Counted from the first letter of the stretch, positions 11,947 through 23,010 are shown. The stretch: 64,000 nucleotides of DNA from Gigaspora rosea (GCA_003550325.1 QKWP01000349.1:97388-161387), one strand, 5' to 3'. Notes: a model not told the origin generated them from the sequence alone. Numbers and translations are program-made.

Positions 11947-12140
11947 ACCCTTCGGTCACCCAGGTAGAACCAAGGTGAGTTAAAAAAAATCTGCAAGGGC
12001 AATTAAATATATATATCAGGTATAATAATATTTATTATTATAATTATAATAATAAATATTATTATACCTGATATATATATTTAATTGCCCGGGCAGATTT
12101 TTTTTAACCCACCCGGGTTCTACCTGGGTGACTGAAGGGT
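11947..12140. repeat. 194-bp near-perfect foldback
   Basis: The sequence from ACCCTTCGGTCACCCAGGTA to its complement ending GGGTGACTGAAGGGT is almost fully self-complementary. Its centre lies in a TAATAATATTTATTATTATA run near 12043. Only a few mismatches (CAAGG against CCCGG, AAGGTG against CCACCC) break the roughly 97-bp arms. Confidence 0.9.
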
Positions 12141-12365
12141 CCACTTGTCAGGTGACCCGGATGGCATTTTTTTGGACGGGTCCAATCACTAATAAAGTCA
12201 CAGGTATACGTGAGTAAATCCATAGGCCGATCGGTATACTATCGGTATACATAAATTTTAAATTCGGCATCTGCACCTACCAACCAATCAGAGAACAAGT
12301 ACTATATATAACCTGACTGGACCGTGAACCCCCTAAGAAATTAGCTGATTTCTGGCGGCCCCCTT

Positions 12366-12757
12366 ATTCCATTCTAACTATCATATTATGTTCATTCTTA
12401 CTAACTACTGTACTATATTCATTCTAACTATTGCTTTTTTCTAAAAGAGAATCAAGAAAATGTTAGTGCTATAAACTGAAAAAAATAGAATACACATATC
12501 AAAAAAAAACTTATTATAAGCATCAAATAATATTCCAAAAATTTTCTAAACTTAAAAAAGAATCACCAAGAAAAGAAAAAGCAGCTATTAGATCTATAAA
12601 AGTAGAAAAAAAAGAAGTTAGTAAATATAAAAAAAAAGAGCAATGTAAAGATTTAAATAAACTCCAAAAAAAATACAGTAGCCTTCTTATCTGTTGCTAA
12701 AAAAAATCAGACAAAATTTATGAAAAGAAATATTATTATATTACTGTACAATAAAAT
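12366..12757. other. AT-rich spacer
   Basis: It continues the TATTCTAACTAT-type degenerate array and A-rich tracts. No gene was seen. Confidence 0.4.
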
Positions 12758-13004
12758 GGGCGGTCAAAAGTAGAAACCAAGAAAATTGTTTCTAAGTAAA
12801 TTTTTTCTAGATTTAAATTAAAATATCTTAACAACTATTAAACCAAACTTGATAAAAATTTTTTTATTTTAATTTTATATAGTTATAGAATTAAAATAAA
12901 AAAAATTTATTAGATTTGGTTTAATAGTTGTTAAGATATTTGAATTTAAAGTTTAAAAAAAACTTATTAAAAACAATTTCCTTGGTTTCTACTTTTGACT
13001 ACCC
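12758..13004. mobile_element. 247-bp foldback element, arm type A
   Basis: GGGCGGTCAAAAGTAGAAAC at the left is mirrored by TTTCTACTTTTGACTACCC at the right, with complementarity continuing nearly to the centre. The core (ATCTTAACAACTATTAAACC, then TTTTAATT...TATAGTTATAGAATTAAAAT) is shared with 38985-39228, whose outer arms are different. Confidence 0.85.
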
Positions 13005-13312
13005 AAATATCAAAACAAATAAAATAAACTTATTTGCTAAAATAATTTTGTAATCATGCATCACAAGTACAAACAGACAAAAAATTTCCAAATTACATTA
13101 TTAATATGTTGATTAATAATAGTTATGTTAATGCATTAAAAAAGAAACCTTTTGTGGCTTAAATATATCAAAAACGTACCTTTTGTATCATATAGCGCAT
13201 AAAAATTAAGTGTCCATCACTATGCTCTAAACAATAAATCTATATATTCTTTTATTGTCTGTTTAAATATGATTATATAGAAAAAATATATATATACACA
13301 ATATGTAGATAT

Positions 13313-13622
13313 TACACTAGTGATGCTCAACACCAGTAAATACAAATTATAATATGCAAAAAATTATTTTGCTATTAGGGTTAGGGTTAGAGTTTATATT
13401 AAAGTTTGGATTAGTATTAGTATATACCAAAATTTTGCAAAAAATTTTTTTTGTTAAAACATTAAAATAAGTAGGTTTCTTAGACAGAATTTTTTGATAC
13501 AGACAATTTTTAAAAAAAACATATTTTTTCTAAAAATTCAAATTATACCTGATTTTCATATTACACAAATTTCATGAATTTTAATTAACCAAAACACATG
13601 TGGGTTGAACACCAGTAGTGTA
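13313..13622. mobile_element. MITE of the telomere-motif family (copy 2)
   Basis: The ends TACACTAGTGATGCTCAACA and its imperfect complement GGTTGAACACCAGTAGTGTA enclose ATTAGGGTTAGGGTTAGAG and the core TATACCAAAATTTTGCAAAA, then AAAATAAGTAGGTTT. The core matches 35887-36206. Confidence 0.75.
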
Positions 13623-13740
13623 CTTTATCAACATTCTATATATATATTATTTATATTATATAATATGATAGTGATAGTATAGTGATTATAATAGTCGACT
13701 TGTCATACTATTTATGACTGAGTTTTTTGATATAAATTTA

Positions 13741-15015
13741 TAAAAAAAAATATATAAAATTACTATAAGCTTTAAATCTTTAATGTTTCTTCCTCTACAT
13801 ATTAACTTAAAATTAATTTTTTGGAAATATAGAACAAAGAGAGAAAAAAAAATTGAACATAAAAATTATATTAAAATTTTACCAATTTTGTACAAAACAA
13901 AAAAAATGTAACTTCACCAAAAACAATTATTCAACAATTTTAAAATAATAAGTATGTGTAAAATTATGCCCTAAACAACTTTACTTAGGTGACCAAAGTA
14001 GGTTACCTTGTAAGAAAAATAGGGTACAGTCAACTCTCCATAAATGCAACTCATAGGGACAAGCCTACAATGTGCATTTAGGAAGGTTTGCATTTAGAGG
14101 GAGCCAATTAAATTGCAGTTTTAAAAATTAGATTATCAAGTTTGTATAACTTCTACCAAAACTGTATAACCTATTTTAAATACTAAAATTTGATTGGCTA
14201 CATGCATTTAGGGAGGCTAGTGTAATATAAAATGTTATTCAAGAAAACGTGCATTTACAGAATATAGAATGTGCATTTAGCACTAATAACATTGTACAGA
14301 ATAGAAAAAAACATGCATTTAGGAAAGTATTGCATCTATGAAGGTTGCATTTATGGAGGTCTGACTGTTCCTATGTACTAAAATTAAATTTTTTAAGTTT
14401 TCAATATAAAACTCTTTTTTATTAAGATACCCTACTTTGGGCACTTAAGCAAAGTTGTTCAGCTTGCAATTTTACTTATATTTAAAGTTAAAATGTGTTT
14501 TTTGGCATTTACTAGATAAAAAATAGGGTCAAAGTTAGAAAAATTTTTTTTTCTAATTTTAACCCTATTTTTTATCTAGTAAATAGCTGAAAAAACACAT
14601 TTTGATTTTAAATATAAGTAAAATTGCAAGCTGAACAACTTTGCTTAAGTGCCCAAAGTAGGTTATCTTGATAAAAAAGGGGTTTTATATTGAAAACTTA
14701 AAAAATTTGACTTTAGTACAATAGGTAACACATTTTTTTTACAAGGTAACCAACTCTATTGCTTAAATAAAGTTGTTTAGAACATAATTTGATACATATT
14801 CATTATCATCTTAAAATCATTAAATAATTGTTTTTGGCTAAGTTACATTTTGTTTTGTGCAAAATCAGTGAAATTTTAATTTGATTTTTAAGCTCAATTT
14901 TTTCTTCTCCCCATGTTCTATATTCCTAAAAAATTTAATTTTAAGTTAATATATAGAGGAAGAAACATCAAAGATTCAAAGCTTATAGTAATTTTTATAA
15001 ATTTTATATAAGAAA
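13741..15015. repeat. 1.3-kb nested palindrome
   Basis: The left arm (13741-14022, then 14373-14545) is complementary to the right arm (about 14550-15015). For example, CTATAAGCTTTAAATCTTTAATGT on the left corresponds to the complement of ACATCAAAGATTCAAAGCTT on the right. The centre is near 14548, in the AAAATAGGGTCAAAGTTAGA / TCTAATTTTAACCCTATTTT pair. The left arm is interrupted by the MITE at 14025-14368, which the right arm lacks. Confidence 0.85.
14025..14368. mobile_element. pogo/Tigger-like MITE inside the palindrome
   Basis: ACAGTCAACTCTCCATAAAT and ATTTATGGAGGTCTGACTGT are terminal inverted repeats. Many internal GCATTTAGG words appear in both orientations. TA at 14023-14024 is a plausible target. 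CAGTCNACC-type ends are typical of the pogo/Tigger branch of Tc1/mariner elements. A shorter relative is at 27499-27660. Confidence 0.8.
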
Positions 15016-15083
15016 ATTTTGTTGTGATATATCATATAACTGATATACTAATTGTGACTATAAAAATATTTTTATATAAAAAC

Positions 15084-15480
15084 CATAGGTCAAATAAAGC
15101 CATTACAGCTAAACAAAAACTAAAGATATAACAGATTTCAATATATTTTTAGTTTTTAATTTTTAAATTAGTTGCATATTGGGAACCTGATAGAACTATA
15201 AAAATAATTTATTGTAATCTAATAAAACTTATTTATATTAGAATTTAATTAGAAATAAATTAAATACAAATCAGTTACTAATATAACTCTCACAGATCAA
15301 ATAAAGCTATATTAGAAACTGTATAGCCAAATAAAAACTAGAGACCTATTAGTTTTGATATATTCTAGGTTTTAATTTTAAACCATTAATATATTTGGTA
15401 CCCAATAGGACAATGAACATAATCTGATTAATTATAATTTAATTGGATTAAAAAAATAATAAAAATTCTATAACTATTGG
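15084..15480. repeat. diverged direct repeat of about 205 bp, two copies
   Basis: GTCAAATAAAGCCATTACAG near 15089 and GATCAAATAAAGCTATATTA near 15295 start two copies. Both continue through an AACAAAAACTA / AATAAAAACTA word and a TTTTTAATTTT word to a (G/C)CCAATAGG or GGGAACCTGATAG word. No coding potential was seen. Confidence 0.6.
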
Positions 15481-15923
15481 AAATTTATAAAATTTTTTTG
15501 ATATAATAATCTAATTATTGTTTTAAAACTCACTTTAAAAAAGTTACTAAAACTAAAAATATTGGCTCTAAAAAATTTGGTTTAATCACTATTACATTTT
15601 TAATGATACAACTTTTTATTGTACATTAAAGCCCAATATAAATATAAGTATCATATATAATTTTTTTCACATTATTTTTTTTTCTTTTAACTAATTGTTT
15701 ACAAAATTATATTCTTTTTTTTTTGCTTTTTTTTATAGAATCAGTATTCTTGGTTATAGTTTTTAATGTCAATGGTATTGGTGCTTTTTGGTCACTATAG
15801 TTGGTGTCACTATTATTTGGTACCTATTTGATCATTATTTGTTTCACCATATTGGCACTTTTTAGTTTTCATTTGCAGGTTCTTTTCAGTATTTATCTTG
15901 AATTTAGTTATTGGTATTGCCAT
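15481..15923. other. AT-rich spacer
   Basis: It is T-rich DNA with degenerate GGTGTCACTATT and GGTACTATTT words. No gene was seen. Confidence 0.35.
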
Positions 15924-16208
15924 TAGGGTTCCGCAATTTGATTTGATCTTCAAATATTTGAATCAAATATTTGATCAAATTCAAATTCAAATTTGACTAT
16001 ATTTGATTTGATAAAATTCAAATATGGCCAAATTTGATTTGATTTGACAAATATTTGATTTGATTTGAAAATTACTATTAAAAATTCAAATTCAAATCAA
16101 ATTCAAATTCAAATATTGAATCAAATCAAATTCAAATTAGGGTCAATTTGATTTGATCAAATTCAAATTGATTCAATATTTGATTTGATTTGAATTTAAG
16201 AAACACTA
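15924..16208. mobile_element. hAT-like CAAAT element, second copy
   Basis: It starts TAGGGTTCCGCAA and ends AAGAAACACTA. It is bounded by a perfect 8-bp duplication, ATTGCCAT, at 15916-15923 and 16209-16216. The body is degenerate ATTTG/CAAAT repeat like that at 2329-2612, in the opposite orientation. Confidence 0.85.
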
Positions 16209-16216
16209 ATTGCCAT

Positions 16217-16779
16217 TATATAGGCTTTTAGTATTTCTCCTTGATACTTTATTAGTTGTAAGTATTGTATTGTAGTGTGTTGTGTTTAGATTAATTGTTT
16301 GTTTTAGTACTATATTGCCATTTACTAGTATTGTTTGGTTTTTGTTTTCACTAATTGTATTTATTACTTTTACTCTTTTTTTTACTAATTATAGTTTCTT
16401 TTTTTATTTTTTTTTTGTAAAATGTTATTGTCTTTGGTGTCAATATTAATAGTACTTTTTGATCATTGTTGTTAGTATTACTATTATTAATGCTTTTTTG
16501 ATTGTTATTGATTTTACTATATTGGATTTTTAATTATTAGTATTATAGTTGTTAGTAGTTTTTAGCATTTTTATTTTGAAACTTTGTTACTTATATGTAT
16601 TAAGTCATGTTCATATTAATTACTTGGTACTATTGTCAACCTAGATTTCTATCTCTTTAGAGAAATACTAGAAATACTAGCCCACCTCACCCCTACTCTA
16701 CCCACCTTACCTAATGCCCCAATAAGCCAATCAGATTTTACAATTATTAAAAAGTTAGATATAATATTTAATAGTAAAC
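16217..16779. other. T-rich spacer
   Basis: No gene was seen. A CACCTCACCCCTACTCTACC C-rich patch occurs near 16683. Confidence 0.35.
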
Positions 16780-18262
16780 AACTTTTGATCTACTGGGCCA
16801 ATTTCAATGATTTAACTTCCAAAATGATCCTCTTAGTAAGAGGATTCTAGAAGCCCAAAATTATTAAAATCTAATTACTGAATCCTAAAATCAAAATAGA
16901 TTTGTGTTATTATAGAAGTTTTATAATTTATTAAAAAATTATAAACTATTTATAGTAACACAAATTTATTCCAATCTCTGGATACTGAGATAGGATTTTT
17001 ACGATTTTGGGCTTGCCAGAATCCTCTCATTAAGCTGATCATTTTGGTAGTTAAATCATCGAATTTGGCACAGTAGATCAAAAGTTATTAATAATTAAAA
17101 TTAATTTTCAATTGTTAATAACTTTTGATCTACTGGGCCCAATTTCAATGATTCAACTACCAAAATGATCACCTCAATGAGAGGATTCTAGCAAGCCCAA
17201 AATCATTAAAATCTAATTACTAGATTCTAAGATCAGAATAAATTTGTGTTACTATAAAAGTTTTATAATTTATTAAAAAATTATAAACTATTTATAGTAA
17301 CACAAATTTATTCTGATCTCTGGATCCTGTTATTGGATTTTTATTATTTTAGACTTGCAAGAATCCTCTCATTGAGTTGATCATTTTGGTAGTTGAATCA
17401 TCGAAATCGGCCCAGTAGATCAAAAGTTATTAACAATTGAAAATTAATTTTTAATTGTTAATAACTTTTGATCTACTGGTCCAATTTCGATGATTTAACT
17501 ACCAAAATGATCAGCTCAATGAGAGGATTCTAGCAAGCTCAAAATCATAAAAATCCAATTACATGATCTAGAGATCAGAATAAATTTGTGTTACTATAAA
17601 AAGTTTATAATTTTTAATAAATTATAAAATTCTATTAATGCTAACTTTTTTGTTTTTTTNNNNNNNNNNNNNNNNNNNNNNNNNNNTTGGGCTTTCTAGA
17701 ATCCTCTCATTGAGTTGATCATTTTGGTAGTTGAATCATCGAAATCGGCCCAGTAGATCAAAAGTTATTAACAATTGAAAATTAATATTTAATTGTTAAT
17801 AATTTTTGATCTACTGGGTAGTGATGCTACTGAAATTGATTTTTGAAAAGGCCTATTTTGTCTTCATTAGAGAAAATTAAAATTTTTATAAGGAAGAGCA
17901 AATAAAATTTATATAGATAAGTTCCTTATAATTTCGTCTATTCAAAAAAAGTATCAAATAATTTCATCTTTCAAGTAAAATAGATCAAAAACAATTTCGT
18001 CTTCAAATTTGGACTCTAGTAAGCCCAAAATCGTAAAAATCCAATCACAGGATCCAGAGATCAGAATAAATTTGTGTTACTATAAATGGTTTATAATTTT
18101 TTAACAAATTATAAAACTTTTATAGTAACATATATCTATTCTGATCTTAGGGTCCAGTGATTAGATTTTAATGATTTTGGGCTTCCTAGAATCCTCTCAT
18201 TGAGAGGATCATTTTGGTAGTTAAATCATTAAATTTGATCCAGTAAATTAAAGTTATTAATT
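16780..18262. repeat. tandem array of four palindromic units of about 330 bp
   Basis: Each unit opens with ACTTTTGATCTACTGGGCC, runs through CCAAAATGATC and GAGAGGATTCTAG to an AT-rich centre (TTATAAACTATTTATAGTAA), and returns as the complement to GGCCCAGTAGATCAAAAGT. Units begin near 16780, 17119, 17455 and 17795. The centre of the third falls in the N run (17660-17686). The fourth carries a unique insertion of roughly 180 bp (17820-18005). The joins between units, TTAATTTTCAATTGTTAATA, are self-complementary as well. Confidence 0.9.
17660..17686. other. assembly gap (27 N)
   Basis: The N run lies at the expected axis of the third palindromic unit, a place where reads would be hard to resolve. 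Confidence 0.95.
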
Positions 18263-18976
18263 ATTAAATATTGTTAATAAATCTATAATTTTGGTCAAAA
18301 ATAATTTTGTAACTTTGGCCAGAATTATAAAATTTTGGCCGGAATTATACCTGATACTTTAGCTGACCCACCCACCCCATGAAATCAGCAGATTTCTGGA
18401 AGCCCTTAAGCATATCGCTAGTAGCGACACATAGATTTATCCTATAAAATTTACTAATTAAATTTTTGCAAAATTTTGTAAATATAAAAGAGTATTAACA
18501 ATTTAAACATTTTCAACCTAGAAGCACAAGTTTGCAACTATTTAAAAAACTTATAAAATTTTTTAAAAATATAATTTATTATTTAAAATTGGTAGATAAT
18601 TAGACTCTAAGGTGTATGAAATCTAGTACAAAGTACTAAGTCTAGTACATGTAAATTCTATTCACTAATGTAGCTAGAATAAAATGACTAGAATATATGT
18701 CTTGTGTCTATTAAAAATTTTGTCTATTTATGAAATTTGTTCATTAAAAAACAATTATAATCACGAAGTTAAACTATTGTCTTTCTGTTCAAAAAAGATA
18801 AATTAGTAAACTCCTCATATCAATAAGTCGTCTTATATTAACAAAATAATAAATTCAAGGATTGTTTTATATTGCATTCACAGTTTTTCTGCTAAAAACA
18901 TATTATTTATTTTTATAACAAAAAATTTCTTTAACTTATTATATACAATAATCTTTAATCCTAATTCATACATTAA

Positions 18977-19018
<42 letters not shown>

Positions 19019-19958
19019 CACTAAATAAATTATTACATTCGTTAAATAATTTTTATAAAATATTTTCTTTGCAATGAATAAATTATTAAGTTCGTTAAGT
19101 GGTTCTATAAACTCTTTTCTTCATAAATAAAATATTTAAGTTGTTAAATAACTTTTCAAAAAATAAAAGGACAATTAAGATAATAAAGTATAAATGGCTA
19201 TTAATTTTATACCGATTGCAATTTTACTAACGACATTAGTCAATTAATAATTGACATGTAAAATAATGCAGAGCATATATACATATATATCGTAGCTGCT
19301 GATTAAATCAATTTAATGGTTTCAATTGAATATGCGCTAAATAGATTCGGAATCACCTTTAAGTTAGTTCGAAATTCTTTACCGATTTGAGTGAATTTAA
19401 AATTTCGAGTGTATTTAGAATCAATTTATATTGATTCTAAATATATCAAGATCCTATTCCGACGTACAACATATACTTCGATTTATAACACCTATCACTA
19501 TAAATTGACAATATTGTAAAAATATACGCGCCATAGGCACTGTTTATACACTAGTATTACTAACTGGATATATGATTGATAAGCTATCTATAATTATCTT
19601 CAAAAGGTAAGTCTCATTTCCCCGATGATCATTCCCCTACTCTACACCATACGAGGTGACAATTTCCTGCAACTAGTTAAATGCTACCTATATGATGTCA
19701 GGTAAATGGCCTGTAGGAGAAATAACTGACAGCTACGATCATATCATGCGCTTTGCAAAAAAAAAACGTGACCTATGCAAATCATGATGCCATGAGAATT
19801 AGAAATTCAATAGATTTTAAGAAATAATCAAAGCGTCAAACTAATGAATTAACCAATCAAGTTTGCAGTAATGACTTTATATTTTTTTAATGTTTTACAG
19901 CTAGTAGAATTAATGCATTTTTTTTTAATTTGTTTTATTAATCCTCCCAAACTCCTAT
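18263..19958. other. AT-rich intergenic DNA
   Basis: No gene was recognised. It contains a transposon-type terminus (18389-18404), a long A run (about 18979-19015), and ordinary AT-rich sequence. The long A run is not preceded by recognisable retroelement coding sequence. Confidence 0.4.
18979..19015. repeat. A homopolymer of about 37 bases
   Basis: An uninterrupted A run that follows ACATTAATGT. It may be the tail of a retrotransposed sequence, but the region upstream shows no recognisable source. Confidence 0.8.
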
Positions 19959-20162
19959 GTTAAACTCAATTGGAGTGGTCTGATTTCCCACATAAGAGCA
20001 TATGGAAGTTGTGTCCACACATTTCGAAAAACAGCTCTAGAATCTCAGAATCATAATAACAATATTATTAGGGTTACTTTACAAAACGATGTGATTCTTG
20101 CAGATTTCGATATCATGTTAAATATTGCACCCGCTGGAAAACAACTTCCCAAATATTATTAA
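19959..20162 (+). other. coding-like fragment, unidentified
   Basis: Frame 0 stays open for about 67 codons to TAA (20160-20162) and has an amino acid mix unlike AT-rich noise (HIRAYGSCVHTFRKTALESQ, later DVILADFDIMLNIAPAGKQL). I do not recognise it. No start codon or splice partner is evident, so it may be an exon relic. Confidence 0.25.
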
Positions 20163-20438
20163 ATTACCCGGTTAGCAGGATAAAATTACTATATCTCATA
20201 ATAGCAATTTCTACCCGGATACAATATTTATACCATGTGAAAAAATTGGAGATCTTTTTCGATACGCAAAGTGCTATGATTTTTTTTAACGATTTGCACA
20301 GTATATCTGTTTGATACTAATAAGTAATCGTATAGGTGAATGGCGATCTTCGATTCCCACCCTAAAATTTTATTCAATGAGAAAAACAAAGTTTATGAAA
20401 ACGCTTATTATTTTCCCCCCGGAAATATCGTATAGTCA

Positions 20439-20532
20439 CGAAATAACGTGTAGGGTGTAACTTCGAATTTCGGCCGAAATTAAGCTTATTCGGGCCGAAA
20501 TTCAAAATCACGCTCCTGCGCGTTATTTTGCG
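20439..20532. repeat. GC-rich foldback upstream of the protease
   Basis: CGAAATAACGTGTAGG...TTCGAATTTCGGCC is complementary to GGCCGAAATTCAAAATCACG...CGTTATTTTGCG. The hairpin has arms of about 40 bp with some mismatches. It ends about 270 bp before the putative TATA box of the protease gene. Confidence 0.7.
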
Positions 20533-20803
20533 ATTATGCGGTAAGCATTGTCGGAACTTCTTTTTCACCGAGTAGTGATTATAAATTGTAAAAATTCTAA
20601 ACTAGTGTTGATTTTATGTCTAAAATTTTAAAAAATGGGGTTATGTTAAACTAAGAATCAAATTGGCGTGGCCTAAAATCAGAGAATTTTATTTTATGTT
20701 TACGATTTATAATTCAACATAGTAAAAATGCTATTAAAATTCCTACATATTTTCGAAATACGCCACTTATTTGTTAATTTCGTTAATATAAACAATAAAT
20801 TTC

Positions 20804-20811
20804 TATATAAA
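20804..20811 (+). promoter_or_regulatory. TATA-like box of the protease gene
   Basis: CTATATAAAA lies about 40 bp before the ATG at 20850. No other core promoter element is distinct. Confidence 0.4.
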
Positions 20812-20849
20812 AACCTTTCAGACAAGTTTTCTTATCAGCATTAACAATA

Positions 20850-22111
20850 ATGAAAGGCACTTTCATATTACTAAATTTATTATTATTTTCTTTAACATTA
20901 CAAAATCATTTAGTTTATACACAACCATCTGACTACACTATTTTCACACCAATCGCACGATATTTGAAAGTATTAGAAAGTGAAGTGCCCCAATTATTAG
21001 CTCAAGAAAAAACTTTAATCGAGGGAAACCGTATATTGACACCATTGCTAACGCAAAATGAGAAAATCTTTGGCGGTTCTTATATAGATATAATAGCAAA
21101 TAAAATAAATATCAATACGATAGACTTGTCTAAGAACGGAATCATAACAAGCAACACTGCTATGAAACCATACTTAGACTTATTATCATTCATACAAGTG
21201 AAAAATTCGTTATATGATTTAAGTTCCACTTTTGAAGACTTGACGATATTGGCTAAAGAAGACAATGCAACCAACGTTTTGTTAAGTAATGAATACAAAG
21301 TTAATAATATAGTCATATATTTAAGCCATGCAGATGATATACAAAACAAAGAATTCATTGCTGATGTTATAAAACTTAATCCGATTATAATATATGAGGA
21401 ACCTGAGATAAAAGTGACGAATAATATCACTATAAGAGTTCCTCCAATAGAAACTTTAGTCCTTGGTGGAGACGGTATACATACCTTTGGTTTTACAGCT
21501 AGATGTACAGTAGGCTTTTGGGTGCGTTCAAGATTAAATTCAACGTCCTACATAATGACAGCAGGGCATTGTTCGAAAAAAGGCCCATTTAACCCAGACG
21601 GGTCGGTTGATTTTTATCATCTGCCATGGGGGAGTCCAGTAGGGTATCCATTATCGGACAAATGGCTCCGCCTAATGTGTCGGTAGTCGATAGGGGTTTT
21701 ATCTCGAAACAAAATGATCGTATCGGTGTTATCCCATCTGTAAGAAATACAGACGATACAGAAAACCCCGAGTTACAGATTATTGGTACTATAGATCTAG
21801 ATGCCGTTGGATCTATTGTATGTAAATCTGGTTATTTTACACATGTCGATTGTGGTATGGTATTATCATTGAATGATAAAGTCGTCTCGGGTGGTATAGA
21901 GTATAGTGGCATTGCCAAGATAGATCATATTGGTTGTGAGGGAGACAGCGGTTCGCCTGTGTTCCCAGTCGCTCCAGAACAACTTCCCGGTATTTTTATT
22001 ACGGGCATGCTTACTGGTGGAAGTGAAGCAGAGGGTTTTTGTGCAGTTGTACCAATAGAAATGCTTATAACTGATGATATTGAACTTCTTACAATCAACA
22101 ACCTCATATAA
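20850..22111 (+). pseudogene. secreted chymotrypsin-fold (S1) serine protease, frameshifted
   Basis: The ATG at 20850 starts a 278-codon frame with a hydrophobic N-terminal signal peptide (residues about 1-25, ending near YTQ), a pro-region of about 180 residues, and the catalytic His in TAGHC (His240). The frame ends at 21686. The protease continues in another frame that overlaps from about 21626 to the stop at 22111. There QNDRIGVI supplies the Asp (codon 21716-21718) and GCEGDSGSPVF the Ser (codon 21947-21949). The NDR-x-x-V and GDSG contexts resemble the alpha-lytic protease/streptogrisin group. The two frames can be joined by one base near 21650, so a one-base deletion or a sequence error separates an otherwise full-length gene. 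It would be an extracellular peptidase with a propeptide. No intron is evident. Confidence 0.8.
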
Positions 22112-22430
22112 GCTATGATAACAATTTTTTTATCATATACCCACAGTAAATACATAATTACCAATAATTGAGGGTGTAGTAACATTATTTTGACCTACTT
22201 TTTTGATTATTAATTATATAATTTATGCAATTTATTTATCTGTTGTTTTTTTTTTACAGTCATATTTTTCATTTTATATTTCTTAATACCCTAATCGTAA
22301 CATCAAAATTATAGGATATTTAGTCAAAAATACCCTGATTCTTAGTTGTACAATCGAAATTTCATTTCTGCTCATACACAATAGTTTAGGATATTTTTAA
22401 TATATCAATTATATAAATAAATAAATACAG
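22112..22430. other. 3' flank of the protease gene
   Basis: AT-rich sequence with no coding signal; it includes repeated TTTATATTTCTTAATACCCT-like words. Confidence 0.4.
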
Positions 22431-22839
22431 TCATACCTCTTTATAATCGCCCCTTTATAATCATAACCTCCATACAATCATACTAATCTATGCCCAACTT
22501 TTTAAATAATAAATTTCCCTCTTTATAATAGCAATGTATATATAATCACTATCACACATTTTTACGTGACCAAATATTAAATATATATAGTAATTTACCT
22601 TTTTATAATCAAAAGTCATGTGTGTTTCAATGCCACGAACCAATTTCTACCAATCAAAATTTAGAATCTAATATATAAATATACCATATGGCATTAGGCT
22701 ACTACCAAAATAAGCTACCCCATGATCAACAAAAGTCACTACGTAGTAAAGTCCTATGTAAATCGATTATCATCGTTTATGTAAACTTATTCGGGAGATC
22801 AAAATACACATACTGTAATATATAATTTTTATAGGCTCT

Positions 22840-23010
22840 GGAATCAGGCTGGTCTATCCGGGCCTGAGCCCGGCCTGTACTACAACAATTCCAGGTTGGG
22901 CCCATATTTTTAGGCCTGCAATTATTGCAGGTCAGGTTCGGCTTAGCCTGCTAAGATACCAGATTGGGTCAGGCTTTACAATAAGGCCCACGGGTACCTG
23001 ATAGCCCATT
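22840..23010. repeat. degenerate GGCCTG/CAGGCC palindromic repeat
   Basis: GGCCTGAGCCCGGCCTG, CAGGTTGGGCCC and CAGGTCAGGTTCGGC words alternate in both orientations, giving a local GC-rich foldback. The same style of repeat is split by the hAT-like MITE at 25129. Confidence 0.6.

Larger units (their letters stand above)
7625..12365. mobile_element. decayed DDE DNA transposon with terminal inverted repeats
   Basis: AGAGGGCTGCCAGAAATCAC (7624-7643) is matched in inverted orientation by GATTTCTGGCGGCCCCCTT at 12347-12365. Counting inward, the arms share about 25 bp around GCCAGAAATCA. Inside lie a plus-strand transposase-like pseudogene (9399-11669), a 15-bp-period repeat, a Sel1 relic and two foldbacks, so the element has gathered insertions. 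A third copy of the same terminus, GATTTCTGGAAGCCCT, occurs at 18389-18404. Boundaries come from the arms alone; no clear target duplication was found. Confidence 0.6.

Noticed and set aside
18979..19015. poly(A) as a retrotransposon tail
   Set aside because: No coding remnant or target duplication was found beside it.
21080..21430. 116-codon minus-strand frame
   Set aside because: Antisense to the propeptide of the protease, with hydrophobic composition due to the opposite strand.
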